From positions 1 to 8,560 of the forward strand of contig CATIYX010000191.1 of assembly GCA_949739095.1 (NCBI GenBank): a DNA stretch of 8,560 nucleotides, given 5' to 3'. The stretch's first letter is position 1, and each line of letters begins with the position of its first letter. The notes below the pieces were generated by a model. It was not told the DNA's origin. It saw nothing but the letters and a program-made list of their open reading frames with translations, and did no database searches. The position numbers were made by a program, and so were the translations under genes. Shown one piece after another: positions 1 to 4,553 of this stretch. The stretch comes from an uncultured Clostridia bacterium. GTDB taxonomy: Bacteria; Bacillota; Clostridia; RUG12999.

Positions 1-819
1 CAGACGCTGCCGCACTTCTATCACATCCGGCACCGCCAGCTCCGCTGCTGCCGATGGCGTTGGTGCACGTCGATCTGCCGCAAAATCGCTGATGGTAAAG
101 TCTATTTCATGTCCCACTGCGGAAATGATAGGTATCTCCGAATCATAAATAACCCGCGCCAATTCTTCACTGTTAAACGCCCAAAGGTCCTCAATGGAAC
201 CGCCACCGCGTCCAATGATAATCACATCCACCGACTTTGTAGTATTAAAATAGTGGATACCTTCCATTATCTGTTCCGCCGCTTCCTCTCCCTGCACCAG
301 TGCTGGATAAATAGTTAGTGATGCATAGGGAAACCTCCGTCCCATCACATTTTTCATATCCTGCAATGCCGCACCCGTTGGAGATGTTACAATCCCAACG
401 CGGGACGGAAAACGCGGAATCGGTTTCTTATGTTCCGTCGCAAAAAGCCCTTCGGCATGTAACTTTTGTTTTAATGCTTCAAACGCTGCATGTAAATCAC
501 CTACGCCATCTTGTTCCATTTCTGAAATATAGGCTTGATAGTTCCCAGAAGCAGGGTATACTGAAATTTTACAGCGTACCATAACTTTCATACCATCTTT
601 GGGTTCAAACAGCAAATTGCCCGCCGCTCCGCGAAACATCACCGCTCGCAGGACACCGCCGCTGTCCTTCAGCGTCAAATATAAATGTCCCGATGAATGC
701 CGCTTGAAATTGGAAATCTCCCCTTTCAGCCACACCTGCCCCAGCATGGGGTCGCTTTCCATCAGCGTTTTGATATATTCACTGATTTCTGTAATGGTTA
801 ATACGATTTTATTCTCCAA
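1..819 (-). CDS. xseA: Exodeoxyribonuclease VII large subunit (partial, C-terminus beyond window)
   Basis: This is the catalytic large subunit of exonuclease VII, a cytoplasmic single-strand DNA exonuclease that works with many copies of XseB. The 273 codons seen cover the N-terminal OB-fold (WLKGEISNFK near residues 30-39, then GHLYLTLKD) and the start of the nuclease domain: RVGIVTSPTGAALQDM (about 140-155), GRGGGSIEDLWAFN (203-216) and AVGHEIDFTISDFAADRRAP (234-253). Family members are about 400-450 residues, so roughly a third is missing off the left edge; no frameshift is seen. The start is taken as TTG at 819 because an AGAAGG site at 828-833 lies 8 nt upstream. The in-frame GTG at 828 overlaps that site and is unlikely. 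It lies 24 nt after nusB and is probably co-transcribed with it. xseB would be expected next, outside the window. Confidence 0.97.
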   Translation of the reverse strand, partial: MENKIVLTITEISEYIKTLMESDPMLGQVWLKGEISNFKRHSSGHLYLTLKDSGGVLRAVMFRGAAGNLLFEPKDGMKVMVRCKISVYPASGNYQAYISEMEQDGVGDLHAAFEALKQKLHAEGLFATEHKKPIPRFPSRVGIVTSPTGAALQDMKNVMGRRFPYASLTIYPALVQGEEAAEQIMEGIHYFNTTKSVDVIIIGRGGGSIEDLWAFNSEELARVIYDSEIPIISAVGHEIDFTISDFAADRRAPTPSAAAELAVPDVIEVRQRL

Positions 820-827
820 TCCCCACA

Positions 828-833
828 CCTTCT
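828..833 (-). promoter_or_regulatory. Ribosome binding site deciding the xseA TTG start
   Basis: AGAAGG on the minus strand is followed by 8 nt (TGTGGGGA) and then TTG at 819. The alternative GTG at 828 uses the last base of this site as its first base, so it has no usable spacing. Confidence 0.7.
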
Positions 834-843
834 TGTCTGCTTC

Positions 844-1326
844 TTATTCCATTTCTGCCGCTTTGCTTTCTTCCTCTGCCTGATATAAATTTGCTAAAAT
901 ACCATTAACAAACTTTCCGCTTGCCGGCACATCATATTTTTTTGCTAGATTGATACATTCATTCAGCGACACACGCGGCGGAATATCGTCTAAATATTTC
1001 ATTTCATAAACGCCCACACGGATTGCCGCCATCGCCACTTTTGACAGGCGGCGGATATCCCATTTCTCCGAATATTGTGCAATGATTTCATCAATTTCCT
1101 CGATGTGCTCTACAACGCCTTGCACACTTCCTGTAACATAATCCCTGTCGCGTTTTTGGAACGGAACCTGTCCCACAATATCCAGCCGCTGTAACACAGC
1201 TTCTCCCAGCACTTCATATTCAAACACAAATTTGAATACAACATCTCTTGCATATCCACGGTTATAAACTGTTTTCTCCCCGTCCTCCACTAAAAACTCT
1301 AGTTCTTTTTTCATCTGTTCATCCAT
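844..1326 (-). CDS. nusB: Transcription antitermination factor NusB
   Basis: NusB binds boxA RNA with NusE (ribosomal protein S10) and supports rRNA antitermination. The all-helical fold is recognisable from the N-terminal basic motif RGYARDVVFKFVFEYE (23-38), the central RRLSKVAMAAIRVGVYEM (92-109) and the C-terminal signature SLNECINLAKKYD...GKFVNGILANL (120-147). At 160 residues it is slightly longer than the usual 130-150. The extra length is an acidic N-terminal leader of about 21 residues and a short charged tail. The ATG at 1326 is preceded by a strong GAAGGAGAG site, so the extension appears genuine. The order Asp23-family gene, nusB, xseA matches Bacillus yqhY-nusB-(folD)-xseA. A hairpin and a possible promoter immediately upstream suggest it can be expressed separately from the Asp23 gene. 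Confidence 0.96.
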   Translation of the reverse strand: MDEQMKKELEFLVEDGEKTVYNRGYARDVVFKFVFEYEVLGEAVLQRLDIVGQVPFQKRDRDYVTGSVQGVVEHIEEIDEIIAQYSEKWDIRRLSKVAMAAIRVGVYEMKYLDDIPPRVSLNECINLAKKYDVPASGKFVNGILANLYQAEEESKAAEME

Positions 1327-1349
1327 GCGACCCTCTCCTTCTCAAAAAA

Positions 1350-1397
1350 AATGCAATATTTTATATTTGATCCTTCTCAACTACAAAATACTGCATT
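1350..1397 (-). terminator. Terminator-like hairpin immediately before nusB
   Basis: In minus-strand RNA, a 13-nt arm (1397-1385) pairs with the arm at 1362-1350: 12 Watson-Crick pairs plus one G-U. The arms flank a 22-nt interval that can itself form TTGA-gaagga-TCAA. The 3' arm ends in two U and runs into further U residues (eight or more in total), the layout of an intrinsic terminator. The stem is AT-rich, so efficiency is uncertain. It could end Asp23 readthrough, attenuate nusB, or be incidental to the promoter overlapping it. Confidence 0.4.
1358..1386 (-). promoter_or_regulatory. Possible sigma-A promoter for nusB
   Basis: On the minus strand, TTGTAG (1381-1386; 3/6 to TTGACA) is separated by 17 nt from TAAAAT (1358-1363; 5/6 to TATAAT). 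This would start RNA near 1350 and give a leader of only about 25 nt ending at the nusB ribosome site. The -35 is weak, and the elements sit inside an inverted repeat that could instead be a terminator. Confidence 0.35.
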
Positions 1398-1493
1398 CTT
1401 TGTATTTCTATCATGTTTTAAAAAGGACAATAAAATATCTTGATTCATTTCTTCCTCTCATGAGCAACCAATGTGCCCATCAGGACAGTATGA

Positions 1494-1525
1494 CAGCAGC
1501 ATAGGAGAAATCTCCTATGCTGCTG
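1494..1525. repeat. Perfect 15-bp inverted repeat after the Asp23 gene
   Basis: Arms at 1494-1508 and 1511-1525 are exact reverse complements (CAGCAGCATAGGAGA) with only two bases between, so the RNA loop would open to about 4-6 nt. It begins 8 nt after the stop codon of the Asp23-family gene. Neither side has a T tract, so it is not a canonical intrinsic terminator. It may act as an mRNA 3'-end stabiliser or a Rho- or Nus-dependent pause hairpin. Confidence 0.85.
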
Positions 1526-1533
1526 CAAATTCC

Positions 1534-2007
1534 CTAGTCTGTAATATCCGCTTCATCCACAGTAAATTCTGCTTCCTCATCTATCTGCATATCTGCTAAT
1601 TCTTCATCTAAGTCAACTGTCTGCTCTTTTTCCTGTTTTTCAAATTCTACGCCTTCAACGCTGATGTTCACTTTCAGCACATTTAATCCAGTCATATTTT
1701 CCACGCTTGTTTTAACTGCTTCCTGCGCTTTCCATGCAACTTCCGGAATACGCACGCCATATTTCACTACTGTGTGCAGATGAATCACAACATCATTGTC
1801 CTTGATGTCAACCGCAATTCCTTTGGTACTGACTTTTCTGCCAATCACAACAGCAAAACTATCCGCAAGGCTGCCACTCATACCCGCAATCCCTTCCACG
1901 TCTCGCACCGCTTTATCTGCTAATATTGCAACAACATCCTCCGAAATTTTAATCACGCCGTCTTCGTTCGGTTCCTGCGCTACCTGAGGTTGGTTATTCT
2001 GTTCCAT
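1534..2007 (-). CDS. Asp23/Gls24-family (YqhY-like) envelope stress protein
   Basis: This 157-residue protein belongs to the Asp23/Gls24 family (DUF322). Residues 17-122 carry the family fold: GVIKISEDVVAILADKAVRDVEGIAG is the usual N-terminal helix, followed by beta strands (VDIKDNDVVIHLHTVVKYG, 66-84), RIPEVAWKAQEAVKTSVENMTG (86-107) and LKVNISVEGV. There is no signal peptide or membrane segment. The tail (123-157) is strongly acidic. A position just upstream of nusB identifies it as the YqhY type, in Bacillus linked to the accBC-yqhY-nusB region and to fatty-acid/acetyl-CoA carboxylase homeostasis; that link is from family knowledge, not seen here. The ATG at 2007 has a GGAGGG site 11 nt upstream. 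It has its own sigma-A promoter and a long leader full of short ORFs. Confidence 0.93.
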   Translation of the reverse strand: MEQNNQPQVAQEPNEDGVIKISEDVVAILADKAVRDVEGIAGMSGSLADSFAVVIGRKVSTKGIAVDIKDNDVVIHLHTVVKYGVRIPEVAWKAQEAVKTSVENMTGLNVLKVNISVEGVEFEKQEKEQTVDLDEELADMQIDEEAEFTVDEADITD

Positions 2008-2008
2008 A

Positions 2009-2200
2009 TTAGGTTGCCCTCCGTTTCAATTTTTTGTTTTCCGTCAAGGACATCTGTCCCTTCATCACACAAACGACAGAAAATAGTATCTCTGATTCAT
2101 TGAGCGTTATCTCCCGCAAAATCGAACATATCTTCTCCCGCCTGTTATGGTAAAAACATGCCCTGTTGTACCATCATTTTACTGTTACCATTTCTTGCAT
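2009..2200 (-). other. Asp23-gene leader tiled with five short, linked ORFs
   Basis: After the promoter, the roughly 200-nt leader contains five short minus-strand ORFs in succession: 2200-2174 (MQEMVTVK), 2177-2145 (MMVQQGMFLP), 2129-2097 (MFDFAGDNAQ), 2100-2065 (MNQRYYFLSFV) and 2065-2009 (MKGQMSLTENKKLKRRAT). The first pair and the third/fourth pair overlap as ATGA, the fourth and fifth as TGATG, and the fifth stops 1 nt before the Asp23-gene ATG. The third has GGGAGAAG and the fourth GGGAG upstream at usable spacing; the others have no clear ribosome site. None resembles a known peptide. ORFs this short arise easily by chance, so translation is unproven. Confidence 0.35.
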
Positions 2201-2215
2201 TTTCTATACTTTGGT

Positions 2216-2244
2216 ATTATATCACTGTTTCCTAAAAAAATCAA
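2216..2244 (-). promoter_or_regulatory. Sigma-A promoter for the Asp23-family gene
   Basis: TTGATT (2239-2244, 4/6 to the -35 consensus) lies exactly 17 nt from a perfect TATAAT (2216-2221) on the minus strand. Transcription would start near 2209, leaving about 200 nt of leader before the coding region. Confidence 0.7.
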
Positions 2245-2305
2245 TAGGGTCAGTCAAAAAACTAGGGTAACCGCAACCCCTGAAATGTGAAATACTAGAA
2301 ACAGA

Positions 2306-2349
2306 AAAAAAATACAAAAACATCGAAAAACCACATAGGTTTTATGATG
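2306..2349 (-). terminator. Minus-strand terminator without an obvious gene
   Basis: Reading the minus strand, CATC (2349-2346) and AAAACC (2343-2338 side) fold back on GGTTTT (2332-2327) and GATG (2324-2321) around the loop TATGT, with a 2x2 mismatch between the two stem parts. T5-GTA-T8 follows (down to about 2306). This is a plausible intrinsic terminator, but it lies roughly 270 nt beyond the strong spoVS terminator and no gene ends just before it. It may back up spoVS termination or end a small unannotated RNA. Confidence 0.5.
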
Positions 2350-2610
2350 AAACCCGCGTGATTACTTATATTATACAAAAACGTTTGACTACCGTATCTT
2401 TGAATGTCGACACAAACATTTTCGTGAAATACATCCTTCGTTTTTTAATCCCTAATAAATTCGGCTTTTTTACATCAGCTTTTAGTATTCCCAATTATTA
2501 CATCTGTATTTCGGGAACCACCTTGCCATATTTCCCGTCTAAGACGCGTATACCTATTAATTCAAGTAATACGGTATCTCATTTGTTTTACCCCTTTAAA
2601 GAAGTCCAAG

Positions 2611-2645
2611 CAAAAAGGAACGGGCCTCCCACCCGTTCCTTTTTG
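2611..2645. terminator. Strong bidirectional intrinsic terminator
   Basis: The arms 2611-2624 (CAAAAAGGAACGGG) and 2632-2645 are a perfect 14-bp inverted repeat with a 7-nt loop. The A-rich outer stem gives a T run on either strand (CCTTTTTG). On the minus strand it lies about 146 nt after the spoVS stop and is the likely end of the spoVS transcript. It would stop plus-strand transcription equally well. Confidence 0.9.
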
Positions 2646-2790
2646 TTTGCATGAGTCTTATTGCCGCATAAGAAAAAAACGGTTTTAACGTATCCCTTTT
2701 TTCTTCAGGCTTCCTCATACATCTCTATTTATTAATTCCCCTTCATTCAAAAGGGTATTGTTTCCTGAGCTAATCCGGATGATAACTGTC

Positions 2791-3051
2791 CTACCGCTGT
2801 TCTAAAATCAAACGGATTGCAGTTCGTTTTTCGCCTTCCACTTCAATATCTGCAAACGCCGGAATACATACCAAATCAATCCCTGCCGGCGCTAAAAAGC
2901 CTCTTGAGATAGCAATCGCTTTCACTGCCTGATTAATTGCACCGGCACCGATTGCCTGAATTTCTGCTGAACCTTTTTCTCTCACCACTTCTGCTACCGC
3001 TCCTGCTACGGAATTTGGCACAGATTTAGACGAGACTTTTAGAATTTCCAT
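2791..3051 (-). CDS. spoVS: Stage V sporulation protein S
   Basis: SpoVS is a small Alba-like cytoplasmic protein that acts in spore-coat assembly and in timing of septation and sporulation in Bacillus. The 86-residue product matches the family over its whole length: MEILKVSSKSVPNSVAGAVA, then EIQAIGAGAINQAVKAIAIS, then RGFLAPAGIDLVCIPAF and the C-terminal KRTAIRLILEQR. The start is ATG at 3051. An in-frame ATG at 3066 would put the GGAGGG ribosome site (3059-3064) inside the reading frame, whereas that site is 7 nt from 3051 and the resulting N-terminus fits the family. It follows ymdB, as in Bacillus rny-ymdB-spoVS. A match to the sigma-H consensus upstream suggests early-stationary/sporulation expression independent of ymdB. 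Confidence 0.97.
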   Translation of the reverse strand: MEILKVSSKSVPNSVAGAVAEVVREKGSAEIQAIGAGAINQAVKAIAISRGFLAPAGIDLVCIPAFADIEVEGEKRTAIRLILEQR

Positions 3052-3058
3052 GATAAAT

Positions 3059-3064
3059 CCCTCC
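3059..3064 (-). promoter_or_regulatory. Ribosome binding site fixing the spoVS start at 3051
   Basis: GGAGGG on the minus strand has 7 nt to the ATG at 3051. It overlaps the ATG at 3066, which rules that upstream codon out as the main start. Confidence 0.85.
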
Positions 3065-3141
3065 ATCGTATACAGGATTCATTTTTCCTGCCTGTCATAT
3101 TTCCGATTAAATTAGCTCAAACAAGAAACATTCTACTATTA

Positions 3142-3170
3142 TAATTCTACAAAAAAAGAGAAATTCCTCT
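3142..3170 (-). promoter_or_regulatory. Predicted sigma-H promoter for spoVS
   Basis: On the minus strand, AGAGGAATT (3162-3170) fits the sigma-H -35 consensus RnAGGAwww at every position. After 11 nt, GTAGAATTA (3142-3150) fits the -10 consensus RnnGAATww at every position. The spacing is within the 11-12 nt typical of Bacillus sigma-H promoters, and Bacillus spoVS is known to be sigma-H controlled. A TATAAT at the same place lacks a sigma-A -35. Confidence 0.65.
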
Positions 3171-3174
3171 TTTT
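3153..3174. terminator. AT-rich hairpin with T tract after ymdB, overlapping the spoVS promoter
   Basis: AAAAAGAG (3153-3160) and CTCTTTTT (3167-3174) form an 8-bp stem with a 6-nt loop, and the minus-strand RNA continues into a run of U. It sits about 58 nt after the ymdB stop and could end that transcript. The stem has only two G-C pairs, so it is weak, and it shares bases with the sigma-H -35 element. Confidence 0.45.
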
Positions 3175-3231
3175 ATACATCAGCTAATTTCACAAAATTC
3201 AGAAGTCTTTTTTATCGAAAATAAATAAAAT

Positions 3232-3999
3232 CTATCTAATCTGTATACGTTTTATGGATTTTACCTCTTTTGTGTCATTATTCAGCTCTAAAATAACGCC
3301 GCAAAGCTGCGGATTGCTGTCTGCTATCTCATAACGCTTCGGCATGGCATGTGTAAAACGGTAAATAGCGATATCCTTATCTACCCCTAAAACAGACTGG
3401 TAGGGTCCCGTCATGCCAATGTCCGTAATAAACGCAGTTCCCTCCGGCAGTAACCGTTCATCCGCCGTTTGCACATGCGTATGCGTCCCAAAAACCAATT
3501 GTACTTTCCCATCCAGATACCACGCCAGCGCTGCTTTTTCGCTGGTTGCTTCCGCATGGAAATCCACTAAAAACACATCTGCTTCCACAGTGCTTAAAAT
3601 TTCGTCCATTATCCGAAATGGACAATCTGCCGGATTCATGAATGTCCGACCAATTAAATTTACAACCGCAATCTTACAGCCGCAGCAAGAACGCACAATC
3701 CATCCGTTCCCCGGTGTATCCGGCGGATAGTTTGCCGGACGGATAATGGGGTAATCTCGCCGGAACAACTCCAAGATATTCTTTTTCGAGAACGTATGGT
3801 TTCCCATTGTCACAACATCCACACCACTGTCCAACAGCATTTCGAGCCGTTGTTCATTGATGCCATTTCCTGTTGTTGCATTTTCTCCATTCGCCACAAC
3901 AAAATTAATAGCATATTCCTGCTTTAAAAACGGCAATTGACTTTGTACCATCTCCGTGCCCAAACGCCCTACTACATCCCCGATACATAAGATGTTCAT
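3232..3999 (-). CDS. ymdB: YmdB-type metallophosphoesterase (2',3'-cyclic nucleotide phosphodiesterase)
   Basis: This is a binuclear metallophosphoesterase of the TIGR00282/YmdB family. In Bacillus YmdB hydrolyses 2',3'-cyclic nucleotides and controls the switch between motility and biofilm formation. The metal-site motifs are all present: CIGDVVGRLG (Asp8), VVANGENATTGNG (Glu39-Asn40), VVTMGNHTFSKK (Asn67-His68), VDFHAEATSEK (His148) and GTHTHVQTADER (His173, His175). The length of 255 residues is close to the roughly 264 of Bacillus YmdB. There is no signal peptide, so it acts in the cytoplasm. The ATG at 3999 has GAGAGGA about 9 nt upstream. The gene starts 15 nt after the lipoprotein stop, indicating a shared transcript, and precedes spoVS as in Bacillus. 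Rny (RNase Y), the usual upstream partner, is not in the window. Confidence 0.96.
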   Translation of the reverse strand: MNILCIGDVVGRLGTEMVQSQLPFLKQEYAINFVVANGENATTGNGINEQRLEMLLDSGVDVVTMGNHTFSKKNILELFRRDYPIIRPANYPPDTPGNGWIVRSCCGCKIAVVNLIGRTFMNPADCPFRIMDEILSTVEADVFLVDFHAEATSEKAALAWYLDGKVQLVFGTHTHVQTADERLLPEGTAFITDIGMTGPYQSVLGVDKDIAIYRFTHAMPKRYEIADSNPQLCGVILELNNDTKEVKSIKRIQIR

Positions 4000-4014
4000 T
4001 CTTTGCTGTCCTCT

Positions 4015-4452
4015 CTATTTTTTGATATCCTTTATAATTATTTGTCCATCTTTTGTTTCATACGTAATTTCAATCTCCTGGTTATCCTGTAATTCCAGAG
4101 CAGCAAAGTTTTCCTGCATTTGTGCATTCAGTTTAGCTGTTTTCACCTGTTCATCTACCATAATTTCAATCGTTGCCTTATCCGCGCGCCCGATAAATAC
4201 AGCTGTCATTTTTTCACCTTGCGTCTGACTACCCTGTCCACCCGCATTCCCTTGCTGCCCATTTTGCTGTGGCACACTACCTGTATCCGGAGACTGTGAC
4301 ACTTCCGGCGATGGCATTGCACTTTCTGTTACTTCCGGCGTCATCGTTGGCGACACTTCCGGCTCTGTTTCATTTCCTGAACATGCAGCCAATGCTAACA
4401 GCATCCCCCCCGCTGCACATACAATCCCAATCGTTTTCCAATGTTTCATCAT
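4015..4452 (-). CDS. Small lipoprotein with Pro/Ser/Thr/Gln-rich linker, function unknown
   Basis: I do not recognise a named family. The 145-residue product has a lipoprotein signal: basic start MMKHWK, hydrophobic stretch, then the lipobox LALAAC with the modified Cys at residue 24. Next comes a low-complexity linker of about 45 residues rich in Pro, Ser, Thr, Glu, Gln and Gly. It ends in a compact C-terminal domain from about residue 81 (TAVFIGRADKATIEIMVDEQ through EIEITYETKDGQIIIKDIKK) that looks all-beta and could be a small barrel. It should be tethered to the outside of the membrane. The start is ATG 4452 (with a second ATG adjacent), chosen because AAAGG lies 7 nt upstream and the signal peptide then has normal length. 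An in-frame ATG at 4488 would add 12 residues without a ribosome site. It is 15 nt before ymdB and probably in its operon; no clear promoter is seen upstream. Confidence 0.8.
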   Translation of the reverse strand: MMKHWKTIGIVCAAGGMLLALAACSGNETEPEVSPTMTPEVTESAMPSPEVSQSPDTGSVPQQNGQQGNAGGQGSQTQGEKMTAVFIGRADKATIEIMVDEQVKTAKLNAQMQENFAALELQDNQEIEITYETKDGQIIIKDIKK

Positions 4453-4459
4453 TATCCGA

Positions 4460-4464
4460 CCTTT
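4460..4464 (-). promoter_or_regulatory. Ribosome binding site supporting the lipoprotein start at 4452
   Basis: AAAGG (within AGAAAGG) on the minus strand is 7 nt before the ATG at 4452. The ATG at 4488 has nothing comparable upstream. Confidence 0.6.
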
Positions 4465-4553
4465 CTTCTCTACTGCCGCTATTGCCATACCAGTACATCT
4501 ACATCCACCGGTATGTAACCGCGTCTGTAACCTTGCATAGACTATAAGGTTCT

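Larger units (their letters stand above)
2222..2790. other. Intergenic region spoVS to Asp23 gene, no convincing protein gene
   Basis: This AT-rich stretch carries the strong terminator at 2611-2645, the orphan terminator at 2306-2349 and the -35 half of the Asp23-gene promoter. A 98-codon plus-strand ORF (2358-2654, GTG start) has no ribosome site and runs straight through the terminator, so it is not called. Minus-strand ORFs between 2350 and 2610 are 22 codons or fewer. I see no riboswitch or repeat family that I recognise. Confidence 0.6.

Noticed and set aside
1411..1430. Minus-strand TTGTCCTTTTTAAAACATGA as a boxA-like NusB site before nusB
   Set aside because: It matches boxA only with insertions, and there is no boxB or conserved context.
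2251..2283. Second small GGGT...ACCC hairpin followed by T6 on the minus strand
   Set aside because: Only a 4-5 bp stem; too weak to call a terminator, and it adjoins the Asp23-gene promoter.
2370..2375. Minus-strand TATAAT as a promoter for the orphan terminator RNA
   Set aside because: No -35 element at 16-18 nt spacing, and the transcript to the terminator would be only about 40-60 nt.
2358..2654. 98-codon plus-strand ORF
   Set aside because: GTG start without a ribosome site, no recognisable family, and its end is the inverted repeat of the spoVS terminator.
3413..3730. 105-codon plus-strand ORF inside ymdB
   Set aside because: Antisense shadow of a gene with full family conservation; no ribosome site or domain.
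4479..4538. 19-codon minus-strand ORF (MQGYRRGYIPVDVDVLVWQ) between the DUF815 gene and the lipoprotein
   Set aside because: No ribosome site and overlaps the region just upstream of the lipoprotein gene; not distinguishable from chance.
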